Shown: piece after piece, positions 7,677-17,100 of the stretch
How positions within the stretch are numbered: the first letter of the stretch is position 1
Layout: each line of letters begins with the position of its first letter
DNA from: Variovorax guangxiensis
GTDB taxonomy: Bacteria; Pseudomonadota; Gammaproteobacteria; Burkholderiales; Burkholderiaceae_C
Length of the DNA: 64,000 nt
Direction of reading: 5' to 3'
Assembly: GCF_003952165.1 (NCBI RefSeq)
Contig: NZ_RXFT01000008.1
Location: 275,529 to 339,528, forward strand
Translations under genes and position numbers: made by a program
The notes under the pieces: generated by a model
Told to the model about the DNA's origin: nothing
The model's database searches: none
What the model saw: only the letters and a program-made list of their open reading frames with translations

Positions 7677-8114
7677 TCAGGCGTCGACGTCGATCAGCGC
7701 CAGCCCCGTTTCGCGGTCGCAGGTCTTGCGCAGGTAGCCTGGCGATTCGACCAGCAGCACCTCCAGCGTGGGCTGCACCGTGGCCTGCAGCACGTGGCCG
7801 CCGATGGTGCTGCCGCCGCGCCGCCCCAGCACCGCATGCGCGTGCACCTTGGGCCGGTCGCCATCCAGTGCGATGTCGCCGTTGAGCGAAAGCACCTCGA
7901 CCTGTTCATCGACCGGAATGCGCTCGTAGTCCTTGCGCTCCCAGTCGAAATACCCGAGTTCGGCGGACCGCAGCGCGCCGATGGCGCTGAAGCGGCTGGC
8001 GGTCAGTGCGTGCTCTTTCGCGAATCTCTCGAGGATGGGGATGACGTCGTCGCCCTTTTCGAACACGAGAGCGATGGTCCGCTCGGGCTGCTTGTTGAGA
8101 ATCTTGAACTTCAT
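7677..8114 (-). CDS. PPC (DUF296) domain DNA-binding-like protein
   Basis: 145 residues, the usual size of a stand-alone PPC/DUF296 protein. The sequence has the conserved metal-site pattern KVHAHAVLGRRGG and then GGHVLQATV; the N-terminal half contains ASRFSAIGALRSAELGYFDW. Bacterial PPC proteins form trimers and often bind a divalent metal through the His residues; their roles are poorly known. It ends 6 bp from the convergent nucleotidyltransferase-like gene. It begins a leftward run of small genes up to 11.0 kb. Confidence 0.85.
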   Translation of the reverse strand: MKFKILNKQPERTIALVFEKGDDVIPILERFAKEHALTASRFSAIGALRSAELGYFDWERKDYERIPVDEQVEVLSLNGDIALDGDRPKVHAHAVLGRRGGSTIGGHVLQATVQPTLEVLLVESPGYLRKTCDRETGLALIDVDA

Positions 8115-8144
8115 CTGCGGGAGCTCCTGTGGACGTGACTTGCT

Positions 8145-8483
8145 TCACCGCCTGCAATCCTCGGTGGACCCCTTGCATGGGCGGTCCGCGCGTGACCGCG
8201 GGGGAGGGCCGGCGCGGGGCTTGGTGCGATCGCGCTCGCCCGGCACGGCATCCGCGGGCGGCTTCTCGATCAGGCCCTGGTCTCTGTGCGGCGGAGCGGG
8301 CTTCACCAGCCGCGGATCGCCGTTGCCGGGCGGCTTCACGATGATTGCCGGGTCTGCGCCGGGCTGAGCTTCGCCGGTGCCGGCCGGCGGCCGCTGCCCT
8401 GCCGCGGGCTGCGCGGCGGCCGGTCCGGCGCACAGCATCAGGGCGCCGGCCACCAGCATGGACTTCGTTGTCAGGGAAGTCAT
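8145..8483 (-). CDS. Small secreted proline-rich protein, unknown function
   Basis: 112 residues from the ATG at 8483, which begins a good Sec signal peptide (MTSLTTKSMLVAGALMLCAG then PAAAQ). The mature part is low complexity, rich in Pro, Gly, Lys and Arg (IIVKPPGNGDPRLVKPAPP, KPPADAVPG), ending in two cysteines (CKGSTEDCRR). No domain is recognised. An ATG at 8513 would add ten residues before the signal peptide and is less likely. Confidence 0.6.
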   Translation of the reverse strand: MTSLTTKSMLVAGALMLCAGPAAAQPAAGQRPPAGTGEAQPGADPAIIVKPPGNGDPRLVKPAPPHRDQGLIEKPPADAVPGERDRTKPRAGPPPRSRADRPCKGSTEDCRR

Positions 8484-8513
8484 CGAAGCCAGCCTGGAAC
8501 CGGACTGCGGCAC

Positions 8514-8939
8514 TCAGGCCGGCACCGGCTGCGAAATGCCGCAGAGCGCTTCGGTGGCCGGTTTGGTCTTGCGCTCCTTCACCGCCACGTCGGCGAGCGC
8601 GAGGATGCCGACGAGCCGCTTGTCCCGATCGACGATCGGAAGGCGCCTGATCTGGTGCTCGGCCATGATCTGCGCCGCGTGGTCGACCGCGTCGTCCTCG
8701 TAGGCCCAACGGATGCCGTCGGACATCACGTCGCGCACCTTGGTGTTGCCGTCATGGCCCTCGGCCACGCCACGGATGGCGATGTCGCGGTCGGAGATCG
8801 CGCCGACCATGCGGTCGTTCTCGCCCACCGGCATCATCCCGAAGTCGCCGTCGCGCATGCGCTTCGCTGCTTCGGCGATGGTCGCATCGGGGCTGATGAC
8901 CTCGACGTCGCGGGTCATCACATCGTTGATCTTTCGCAT
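8514..8939 (-). CDS. Tandem CBS-domain protein
   Basis: 141 residues made of two CBS domains (about 8-58 and 73-125) and nothing else. Landmarks are VMTRDVEVISPDATIAEAA, DGDFGMMPVGEN, MVGAISDRDIAIRGVAEG and IRRLPIVDRDKRLVGILAL. Stand-alone CBS pairs bind adenosyl ligands and act as energy or redox sensors; the binding Asp of D-R-D-I-A and D-R-D-K is present. Short proteins of this type are common in Burkholderiales next to stress genes. Partner unknown. Confidence 0.9.
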   Translation of the reverse strand: MRKINDVMTRDVEVISPDATIAEAAKRMRDGDFGMMPVGENDRMVGAISDRDIAIRGVAEGHDGNTKVRDVMSDGIRWAYEDDAVDHAAQIMAEHQIRRLPIVDRDKRLVGILALADVAVKERKTKPATEALCGISQPVPA

Positions 8940-9008
8940 CTGGAAATCCTTTTCTGAAACGGGCAGCCATGGCTCGCCGCCGGCAAGCTGGCTGCTGGAG
9001 AAACCGGG

Positions 9009-9221
9009 CTATCTGCCCCGGGGAGTTCCGGGAGCCGTTTCGCCCGGTGCGGTCGGCGCAGTGGGTGTGGCCGGCAGTTCCACCGGAACCTCGAAGCGCT
9101 TCTGGAGCACGTGGAAGTAGGCGAGCGCGCCCAACAGCGCGATCACCGCCGCCACGATGCCCCACGCGAAGACGCGGCGTTCTTCGCGTTCGGCACCCGG
9201 CGGCCGCTGTTCTTCCTTCAT
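9009..9221 (-). CDS. Small single-pass membrane protein, unknown function
   Basis: 70 residues: a charged N-terminus (MKEEQRPPGAEREERR), one clear membrane helix (about 18-37, FAWGIVAAVIALLGALAYF) and a Pro/Thr-rich tail (PATPTAPTAPGETAPG). The orientation is probably N-in with the tail in the periplasm. No family is recognised. It sits between the CBS gene and an exported Cys-hairpin protein on the same strand. Confidence 0.65.
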   Translation of the reverse strand: MKEEQRPPGAEREERRVFAWGIVAAVIALLGALAYFHVLQKRFEVPVELPATPTAPTAPGETAPGTPRGR

Positions 9222-9255
9222 GCCCGGCGGAACTGCTGTCGCTGCGCTGCGGGCG

Positions 9256-9687
9256 CTACTTCTTCATGGCCTTGACTTCGGCCTTGCCCTTGTCCTCGTC
9301 GGCCTTGGCCTGCTTCATGCACGCGGACTTGGCGTCGCCCTTCTGGTCGTCGCACTTTTCCTTGGCGATGCTGTAGGCCACCTCGACCTTGGCCTCGGCC
9401 ACCTTGCGGGCGCCGCTGTCGCTGGGCCTGACCTTCTGGTCGAGTTCGGCCTTGGCGATCTTTTCCTTGCCCTTGGCTTCTTCCACGCAGACGTCCTTTG
9501 CGTTGTCCTTCATGGCATCGCAGGCTGCGCGGTCGGCCTTGTAGTCGGCTGCGATCTTGTCGCGGCCGGCCTTGAGTTCGGCGACCGCCGGATCGGCCGC
9601 GGGTGCCGTGGGTGCGTTCATCTGCGCATGGGCCGAAAGCGCCGTGAGGCAGGATGCGGCAATGCAGCTGTAGATGAGTTTGTTCAT
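9256..9687 (-). CDS. Exported Lys/Ala-rich helical protein with Cys-x10-Cys hairpins
   Basis: 143 residues. The start at 9687 is chosen because AAGGAG lies six bases upstream of it, whereas the ATG at 9693 directly abuts the GGAG. A signal peptide (MNKLIYSCIAASCLTALSAH then AQ) is followed by a charged helical protein with two related units, CDAMKDNAKDVC and CDDQKGDAKSAC, each a Cys-x10-Cys pair likely to form a disulfide-bridged helical hairpin in the periplasm. A related unit occurs in the protein encoded at 10679-11035. Function unknown. Confidence 0.7.
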   Translation of the reverse strand: MNKLIYSCIAASCLTALSAHAQMNAPTAPAADPAVAELKAGRDKIAADYKADRAACDAMKDNAKDVCVEEAKGKEKIAKAELDQKVRPSDSGARKVAEAKVEVAYSIAKEKCDDQKGDAKSACMKQAKADEDKGKAEVKAMKK

Positions 9688-9985
9688 GTCCATCTCCTTG
9701 GAACGCCGGCGCTCGTTGCACACAGGATGGAACCGGGAAAAGGATCGGAAAAGGATCGGATAGCTGGTTCACCCGGTTCGGGTTGTCCGGCGCATGAAAT
9801 CCAGACTAGAAAGCACCGAGGATGAGTCGATAGGACGCTGGGCGATGCGCCCGTCAGTGCATGCTGACGCGCGATGCGGTGACGGACTGTTCTCACGCCG
9901 ATGCGCTGCGCCTTCCGACCGGCTGCGCTCGTGCGCCGTTCAACATCCGGACAGGGGAAAAACCCGGGACCAGGAAAGGACCCCC

Positions 9986-10273
9986 ATGCAGATGCTCCGG
10001 ATTTCGAGCGAGCGGCGCGCCCGCCTGCTGGCGGATGGCCTCCTGGCCATCAACGCCAGGAGCCAGGAAGTGCTCCACGGCCTCACCTTCGAGGAATCGC
10101 AGTTCCTGATCGACTTCGACGACGACGATGGGGCAGCGGACGACGATCCGTCGCAGGAGCGGCGCAGCGAACTCTCGCTGCGGCACGAGCAGGCGCGGCT
10201 GCGGATCGCGACAGCCGACGACGAAAGCAGCGCCGACGAGGAGCAGCGGCCGAGAGCTGCGACGAAGTTCTAG
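9986..10273 (+). CDS. Small acidic hypothetical protein
   Basis: 95 residues from the ATG at 9986, preceded by AGGAAAGGA as ribosome binding site. The N-terminus is basic (MQMLRISSERRARLLADGLL), the middle is very acidic (FLIDFDDDDGAADDD), and the rest is charged and probably helical or disordered. No domain is recognised. It is the only rightward gene in the 7.7-11.0 kb cluster and faces the DUF427 gene. Confidence 0.6.
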   Translation: MQMLRISSERRARLLADGLLAINARSQEVLHGLTFEESQFLIDFDDDDGAADDDPSQERRSELSLRHEQARLRIATADDESSADEEQRPRAATKF

Positions 10274-10292
10274 CTCTGGACGTGCAGGGCGC

Positions 10293-10682
10293 TCATGCGC
10301 CGGACCCGACCCGCACGTGGATCTCGGGGAACTTGTCGTCGTAGAACGCGAGCCTCGCCTTCAGGCCCTGGTGCTCATCGTACGGGTCTTCGTAGCTCCA
10401 CACCGCGTCCTCCAGCCGTCTCTCGCCGAGATTCAGGCTGTAGTAGTGCGCCGTTCCCTTGAACGGGCACTCGGTGGTGGTCTGCGAGCGCGCCAGCTTC
10501 TCCATCCGCACGTCGGAGCGCGGGAAGTAGTAGCGGGCGGGAGCGTGGTCTTCGTCCACCCTCACGACATTGTTGGACGTGGCGATGACCACGCCTTCGG
10601 CCTCGACTTCCACGGGTTGCTGCAGCCGCGTTTCACGGACCTGGTGGCCGGGATGTTTCCGGTGACCGGGGGATTTGCTCAT
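10293..10682 (-). CDS. DUF427 domain protein
   Basis: 129 residues, a single DUF427 domain. Landmarks are VEVEAEGVVIATSNNVVRVD, ARYYFPRSDVRMEKL, TECPFKGTAHYYSL, AVWSYEDPYDE and FYDDKFPEIHV. DUF427 is a small beta-rich fold of unknown biochemical role, common in proteobacteria and actinobacteria. Its start overlaps the stop of the upstream exported protein gene (ATGA), so the two are translationally coupled. Confidence 0.9.
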   Translation of the reverse strand: MSKSPGHRKHPGHQVRETRLQQPVEVEAEGVVIATSNNVVRVDEDHAPARYYFPRSDVRMEKLARSQTTTECPFKGTAHYYSLNLGERRLEDAVWSYEDPYDEHQGLKARLAFYDDKFPEIHVRVGSGA

Positions 10683-11035
10683 TTGCTGTTCCTGTCTGGT
10701 GCCTGGCCGTTCGGCGCGACGACCGGCGCGGCGGGTTTGTCGGGAAGGGACGCATCGCTGTTCGCGCCGCCCCTGGCCTTGTCAGCGTCGGCCTGCGCCG
10801 CGCAGGCGGATCGCTCTGCCGCGCTCCTGAGGTCGTCGCACTTCTTGATGGCCGCCCGGCGGATGGCCTCCTGCCTTGCTGCCTCGGCAGGCTTGTTCGC
10901 GTTGCCGTCGCCCTTGGGCTTGGTCGCATCGATTTCCGCCGGCACTGGAAGCGGCGCCTGCTGCGCCGTTGCGTGAACCGCAGCCAGGCAGGCTGCGGCG
11001 AGGACGATGAGTTTCTTCAGGTCTGGTCCGGACAT
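10679..11035 (-). CDS. Exported Ala-rich protein with one Cys-hairpin unit
   Basis: 118 residues from the ATG at 11035. The signal peptide MSGPDLKKLIVLAAACLAAV (cleavage likely after HATA) is followed by a charged stretch with KKCDDLRSAAERSACAAQAD. This resembles the Cys-hairpin units of the protein at 9256-9687. The C-terminus is Pro/Ala-rich. Function unknown; the resemblance suggests a small paralogous periplasmic family. Coupled by ATGA to the DUF427 gene. Confidence 0.65.
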   Translation of the reverse strand: MSGPDLKKLIVLAAACLAAVHATAQQAPLPVPAEIDATKPKGDGNANKPAEAARQEAIRRAAIKKCDDLRSAAERSACAAQADADKARGGANSDASLPDKPAAPVVAPNGQAPDRNSK

Positions 11036-11563
11036 GGCGGCCTCCAGAAAGAAAACCAATCTGTGCCTCTGGCGTGTGCACTCATGTCGGACGAATTCAC
11101 TTCGCGCCGAGCGATTCGGGAGCAGCGAGTGCGTCAGGAGCCGTTCATGTTTGGACGGATCCGTCAGTAACGTTACCGAATATCCGGCCGCCGCGACCTC
11201 GCCCTTCGCGCCCGCATCGCGGTGCATCGGCGTCGCGATTTCCGCGCTTCCCTCTGACGCCCAGTGCCGGCTTCGGCCTTGCCTAACGGCTGCGCCACCT
11301 CGTCGCCGCGTGACCCTCATGCCGTGGCGATGTAGGACTTTCGCCCGACCGTGCTGTGGCCCAAATGTGAACTTTGCACACTCTGTTTCGCTCCGATGCA
11401 GCCAAAAACGGGGGTTCCGCCTTACCTTGATATTGCACTGCAGCAAGCACGCGGACGGCGGAAATACCCGGGATGTTCGCGAACGCGGTGCCTGAGTCTC
11501 TTCAACCAGTGGACGCGCGCCGGAGTTCCGACCCTTGCGCACGTTCGTCGCCAAGGGGTGGTC
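11036..11563. other. Intergenic region between divergent genes
   Basis: 528 bp between the leftward exported-protein gene and the rightward adaptor gene of the exopolysaccharide locus. Open frames here are short and lack family signatures. The region must hold promoters for both directions; I cannot point to a convincing -35/-10 pair. The adaptor frame stays open upstream to 11351, but that extension has no domain character. Confidence 0.5.
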
Positions 11564-12859
11564 ATGCGTGTTTCGAAACTCCGTTCAGTTCTTCCTTCCC
11601 GGCGCCCGAGGGGCGCGGCCCGTGCGGCGGTGCGTCCGCCTTCCGGTCCGCGCGGCCGGTTTCGGCAGCGCGGCGCCTTCGTGCCCAAGCTCGCGGCTTA
11701 TGGCCTGCTGGCGTTCGTGCTTTGGCTGATGGTCTCGACGCTGGTGCAGCCGTTGCTGTCCTCCCAGGCCACCCGGGCGGTGCTGCAGGCGCCCGTGGGG
11801 CTCATCACCTCGCCGATCAACGGCGTGGTCACGCAGATGGTGGTGCATGCGCGCGACACGGTCGAGCCGGGCACCGTGGTGGCAACGGTGCGCAACCCGA
11901 CCATCAACCAGGAGATCCTCACCACGCTGAGTTCGCAGCGCCTCGCGCTGCAGAGCCAGCTCGCGCAGCTGGGCAACCACTTCAAGGCCGACAGCCAGGA
12001 GCTGAAGTTCGTCGGGCACGAGGCCAACGTGCACCGCGAGGCTTCGCTGGCGCAGGCTTGGGACTCATGGCAGATCGCGCAGCGCCAGCGCGACGTCGCG
12101 CACAGCGTGGTCGAGGAGCAGGAGAACAAGGTCCGGGTCAACAAGGCGCTGCTCGAACAGGGCGCGATCAGCGAGCAGGTGATGAACGCGGCCGAGGCGC
12201 AGCTGAACACGGCGCGCGCCAATGCGTCGGTGGCCGAGCAGGCCTTCGCCGGCCAGGCGCAGACGGTGGCCAGCGCGGGGCAGGGCGCCTTCGTGGGCAC
12301 CGGCGGCAACAGCATCTTCCAGACGCTGGAGAGCCGGCGCGAGGTGCTGCGCAACAGCGTGAATCGCGCAAAGCAGGACGGCACGGCCATCCTCTCGCAG
12401 CTCAAGCAGGTGACGGCATTGGAGAACGAGGAGCGCCAGCGGGTGGAGAAGCTCTCGGCCTATGAAGTCAAGGCGAGCCAGCCGGGCCAGGTCCATACCG
12501 TGCTGGCGCCCGAAGGCGCCTACGTCACCGCCGGGGCTTCGCTGGTGCGCGTCACCGACTGCCGGCGTCTGGGCGTGGTGGCGGTGTTTCCCGCGCGGGT
12601 GGCGAAGCGGCTGAGCATCGGCTCGATGCTCGACGTGAAGCTCGACCAGAACGGCCCAGCAATGCCGGCGCGCGTGCAGCAGCTGCTGCCGGTGGCGTCC
12701 GATGCGCTGCAGAGCACCTACAGCGTGCCCTTCCCCTTCGCCGAACAGGGCTCCATCTACGCCGTCGCGGACTTCGAGGGCAACGCGGCGCAGAAGGCCA
12801 CCGAGGGAAGCAGCCTGTGCGCTCCTGGCAAGGTGGTCGCGGCGAGCCTGCGCTCCTGA
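11564..12859 (+). CDS. HlyD-family periplasmic adaptor (membrane fusion) protein
   Basis: 431 residues from the ATG at 11564. A basic cytoplasmic N-terminus is followed by a single membrane anchor (about 42-62, LAAYGLLAFVLWLMVSTLV), a first lipoyl half-motif (ITSPINGVVTQMVV with DTVEPGTVVATV), a long coiled-coil hairpin (about 110-310), the second lipoyl half (KASQPGQVHTVLAPEGAYV then TAGASLVRVTD) and a beta-barrel domain. Adaptors of this sort join an inner-membrane machine to an outer-membrane factor. The next three products (periplasmic protein, GT2-PilZ synthase, NodT) make polysaccharide export the likely role, as with Alg44-type adaptors. Confidence 0.85.
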   Translation: MRVSKLRSVLPSRRPRGAARAAVRPPSGPRGRFRQRGAFVPKLAAYGLLAFVLWLMVSTLVQPLLSSQATRAVLQAPVGLITSPINGVVTQMVVHARDTVEPGTVVATVRNPTINQEILTTLSSQRLALQSQLAQLGNHFKADSQELKFVGHEANVHREASLAQAWDSWQIAQRQRDVAHSVVEEQENKVRVNKALLEQGAISEQVMNAAEAQLNTARANASVAEQAFAGQAQTVASAGQGAFVGTGGNSIFQTLESRREVLRNSVNRAKQDGTAILSQLKQVTALENEERQRVEKLSAYEVKASQPGQVHTVLAPEGAYVTAGASLVRVTDCRRLGVVAVFPARVAKRLSIGSMLDVKLDQNGPAMPARVQQLLPVASDALQSTYSVPFPFAEQGSIYAVADFEGNAAQKATEGSSLCAPGKVVAASLRS

Positions 12860-12881
12860 GCCGGGATCGAGGGGACGAGCC

Positions 12882-14198
12882 ATGCGAGCGATCCCGATGC
12901 TGCGTGCCCTGGCGCTTTGCATGGTTGCCTTGCCCGCGGCAGCCTTTGCCCAGCAGCCCGCAGCGACATCGACTCAGCAGCGCCTCGCGCAGCAAAGCTG
13001 CGAGGGCCTGCGCCAGGCGGTCAAGGACGCACAGAAGAGCACCACCAGCGGCCCGCTCTTCCTTGCGAGCTACCGCGTTGCCGGCAACGACCGCGGCTCT
13101 GCGCCGCTGGAGCCGGCGCTGGCGAACGCGGCCTACACCTACGACAACGCACTGGCCGGCATCGCGCTGCTCGCATGCGGCGACGCGGCTTCCGCCAGGC
13201 GCATCGGCGACGCCGTCGTGCGCGCCATCGAACGCGACCCCAACGCCGCCGACGGCCGCGTGCGCAACGCCTACCGCGCAGGCCCGATGACCGAGGACAA
13301 GGCCGCGCTGCCCGGCCGCTGGGACGAGGGCCGCAAGCAGTGGATCGCCGACGCCTACCAGGTGAGCACCGCCACCGGCAACGTGGCCTGGGCCGCGCTG
13401 CTGCTGCTGAACCTGTCGCAGGCCGAGCCGACGCCGGCCTATTCGGCGGGCGCGCGCAGGCTGCTCGGCTGGATCGAGCAGCGCACGCGCGCGAAGAACG
13501 ACCCCGACGGCTACAACGGCGGCTGGTACGGCTGGGACAACGCGCAGCGTGCGCAGACCTGGAAGTCGACCGAGCACAACATCGACATCGCGGTGGCCGC
13601 CGCGTGGGCTGCGCGATCGGGTGAGGCGGGTGGGCAGGGCGAGGCCATGCGCCGCCAGGCGCGCACCGCGCTCGATTTCGTCGGCCGCATGTGGAACCCG
13701 TCGGAGCAGCGCTTCAACATCGGGACCAAGGAAGACGGCGCGACCATCTCCACCGAAAGCTCGGGCCTGGACGCGCAGCTCTGGCCGCTGCTGGCGGCGA
13801 CCGACCGCTCCTGCGCCTGGACGGGCGCGCTCGACTGGGCGCAGAAGCACCACAGCTCCGGCGAGGGCTACGGTTTCTCGCGCGATCCCGACGGCATCTG
13901 GACCGAAGGCAGCGCGCAGTTCGCCGCGACGCTGGTGGCCCGCAAGGGCTCGGCGCCCGAGGCGCTGTGGCGGCTGCTCGCATCGCAGCGCGCGGACAAC
14001 GGCCTGTACTACGCCACGCCCAGCGCGCGCATCTCCACGGGGCTGGCCATCGGGCCCGATTCGCCAGGCGCCGACTTCTTCTACTACCACTGGCCGCACC
14101 TGGGCGCCACCGCGTGGATCGCGCTGGCCGCCAACGGCTTCAACCCATTCACCGGCAAGACCGCCGCAGCAGGAGCCATTCCATCATGTCCCACCTGA
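12882..14198 (+). CDS. Periplasmic six-hairpin glycosidase-like protein of the exopolysaccharide locus
   Basis: 438 residues with a signal peptide (MLRALALCMVALPAAAFAQQ region). The mature part is a series of helical repeats with aromatic clusters typical of alpha/alpha-barrel glycosidases: NAAYTYDNALAGIALLACGD (about 80-100), NDPDGYNGGWYGWDNAQR (about 205-222), STEHNIDIAVAAAWAARSGE, STESSGLDAQLWPLLAATD and GYGFSRDPDGIWTEGSAQFA. I infer a polysaccharide lyase, hydrolase or epimerase-like role on the polymer made by the next gene; catalytic residues cannot be assigned. It starts 22 bp after the adaptor and its last 13 bases overlap the synthase start. Confidence 0.65.
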   Translation: MRAIPMLRALALCMVALPAAAFAQQPAATSTQQRLAQQSCEGLRQAVKDAQKSTTSGPLFLASYRVAGNDRGSAPLEPALANAAYTYDNALAGIALLACGDAASARRIGDAVVRAIERDPNAADGRVRNAYRAGPMTEDKAALPGRWDEGRKQWIADAYQVSTATGNVAWAALLLLNLSQAEPTPAYSAGARRLLGWIEQRTRAKNDPDGYNGGWYGWDNAQRAQTWKSTEHNIDIAVAAAWAARSGEAGGQGEAMRRQARTALDFVGRMWNPSEQRFNIGTKEDGATISTESSGLDAQLWPLLAATDRSCAWTGALDWAQKHHSSGEGYGFSRDPDGIWTEGSAQFAATLVARKGSAPEALWRLLASQRADNGLYYATPSARISTGLAIGPDSPGADFFYYHWPHLGATAWIALAANGFNPFTGKTAAAGAIPSCPT

Positions 14199-17100
14199 TC
14201 GCCACGCCGGAGTTCCAGCTCAACGCCCTCGTGGCGGGGCTCGCGCTGCTCCTGATGACGTGGGGCCGTGTCGAGCGCACGGGCCACCGCGCCGTGTTCG
14301 GGGCGCTGACCGCGCTGCTGCTCATGCGCTATGCCGTATGGCGCGTGACGGCCACCATGCCGCCCTCGGACCTCGGCTTCGAGACCCTGTTTGCCTGGGT
14401 GTTCCTGTTCTTCGAGATGACGGCCGTGGTCTACACGCTGATGTCCATCCACATGCTGGTGCGGCGCCGCGACAACCGGCGGCTCGCCGATCTGGGCGAG
14501 GCCGCGCTGCGCGCGCGCGGCGCGGATGTGCCGGCGCTGGACGTGTTCATCTGCACGTACAACGAGGAACTGGCCGTGCTCGAGAAGACCATCATCGCCG
14601 CGCAGGCCATCGACTACCCGCGCCTGCAGGTCTGGGTGCTCGACGACACCCGGCGCGACTGGCTGCGCGACTACTGCGCGCGCAGGGGCGTGAACTACGC
14701 GCGCCGGCCCGACAACAGCCACGCCAAGGCGGGCAACCTCAACAACGGCCTGCGGCTGTCTGCGCAGACGACCAACGCGCCCTTCATCCTGGTGCTCGAC
14801 GCCGACTTCGCGCCTCGCCGCCAGATCGCCTGGCGCATGCTCGGGCTCTTCGACGACCCGAAGGTCGGGCTGGTGCAGACGCCGCAGTTCTATTACAACG
14901 CCGACCCCATCCAGCACAACCTGCGCGCCACCGACAGCTGGGTCGACGAGCAGCGCGTGTTCTTCGACGTGCTGCAGCCCGCGAAGGATGCGGTCGACTC
15001 CGCCTTCTGCGTGGGTACTTCGTTCATCGTGCGCCGCGACCTGATCACGGCCGCGGGCGGCTTCCCGGTGGGCAGCGTGTGCGAGGACATCCACACCACC
15101 TACCTGCTGCTGCGCCGCGGCCATGTCACGCGTTGGCTGGGCGAGCGGCTGTCGAACGGGCTGTCCGCCGAGAGCATCGTCGACTACATCAACCAGCGCA
15201 GCCGCTGGTGCCTGGGCACGGTGCAGCTCGCGCTGCTGCCGAATGGGCCGCTGCGCGGCAAGGGATACAGCCTTTCGGCGCGGCTGCACTTCCTGCACGG
15301 GTTGCTGCACTGGCTGGGCAAGCCCTTCATGGCGCTGATCATGCTGGCGCCCGCGCTGTACTGGTATGCCGACGTGTCGGCCTTCCATGCGACGCCGCAG
15401 GCCTTCGCCGCCTACGGGCTGCCGCCGCTCATGATGTTCTGGGCGTACAGCTACTGGATCAGCCAGCGGCGCTGCCTGCCGGTGTTCAGCGAGGTGAGCC
15501 AGCTCGTCGCGGCCATGGCCGTCACGGGCACGCTGCTCGCCGCGATGCTCAAGCCCTTCGGCCATCCGTTCAAGGTGACTGCCAAGGGGCTGGACCGATC
15601 GAAGACGGTGGTGCACTGGAAACTGGTCGCCGTGTTCGGCGGGCTGCTCGTCGCGCTGCAGCTGGGCGGTGCGACGGCCATCATGACCGGGCCGGCGCTC
15701 GCGCCGGGCGACCAGCTCAACCTGGTGTGGACCGGCATCGCGCTCGTCCTGTGCCTCGGCGCGCTCATCGCCTGCGTGGACCTGCCGAGGCCCGATGGCG
15801 AGGAGCGATTCCCGTGGCGCGTCGCGACGCGGGTGCGAACGGCGGCGGGCGAGGGCGAGTCGCGCTTCGTCAACATCGCCGCGGACGGCGCCCTGATCGA
15901 AGGCGGCGCGCTGCTCAAGCGCCTGCGCGTGGGCCAGCCGCTGGAGGTCTTTGTCGACCCGGTGGGCTGGCTGCCGGCCTTCATCGACCGCCGCAAGCGC
16001 GCCAGCGCGGAGTTGCGCTTCGCCGCCACCGAGGCGCAGCGCGAGCAGCTGGTGAGCCATGTCTTCAACGTGCCGCCGAGCCACGTCGCGGTGCAGGTGC
16101 GGCCCTGGGGCGCGGCCTCGGCGCTGCTTGCGAGCGCGGGCTTCGGCTCGCCGGGAGCCGGCGTCGTGCGCATGTTCCTGCGGCTTTCGCTCCTCGTGCT
16201 GGCGGTGTGCGTGCTGCTGGTGACGAGCGGCTGCAACCTCACGCCGCCGCTCAAGCAGCCCGACCTGACGGTGCCGTCGAGCTGGCCCGCCGGCGCCACC
16301 GTGCCCTCGGCGGAGCCCGCCGACTGGCGCGGCTTCGTGCAGGACGACGAGCTGCGAGGCCTGATCGACACCGCCCTGCGCCAGAACCGCGACCTGCGCG
16401 TGTATGCGGCGCGTGCGCGCGAAGCGCGAGCGGTCTACGCGGGAAGCCGCGCCTCGCTGTTTCCGGAGCTGGGGCTGTCCGGCAACGCGCAGCGCGCGAA
16501 GACCACGCCGCAGGGCTCGCTCAGCCCGGTGGGCAACATTCCGTCGGACGGGCGGGTGTCGAACAGCTTCGATGTCCAGGCCGGCGTGATGTCTTACGAG
16601 CTCGACTTCTTCGGCCGCCAGCAGAGCACGGCGCAGCAAAGCGGCTCCCTGGCCGAGGCCGGCGACAAGGACTACGCGGCGGCCCGCATGAACCTGGTGG
16701 GCGAGGTGGCCAACGCGTACCTCACGCTGCGCGCCGATCGTGCGCTGCTCGCGCTGGCCGACACCAACGCGGCTTCGCTCTCGGCCAACGCGGACATGAT
16801 CGGCCGCGCCAAGGCCGTGGGCGGCGCCGCGCAGCTCGACGTGTACCGCGCGCAGTCGCTGCTGCAGAACGCCCGCGTGCGGCAGGAGGAATACCGCATG
16901 CGCGTCGCGCAGGACCTGCAGGGGCTGAACGTGCTGGTGGGCCAGCCCGTGCCGCCGGACACCGGCTCCGCGCGGCCCTGGCCCGAGCGCTCCACCCAGT
17001 CGGTGGCGGCAGGGCTGCCCTCCAGCCTGCTGCAGCGCCGGCCTGACCTGCTGGCCGCCCGCGCCCGCGTCGAAGCCGCCAACTCGGGCATCGGCGCCGC

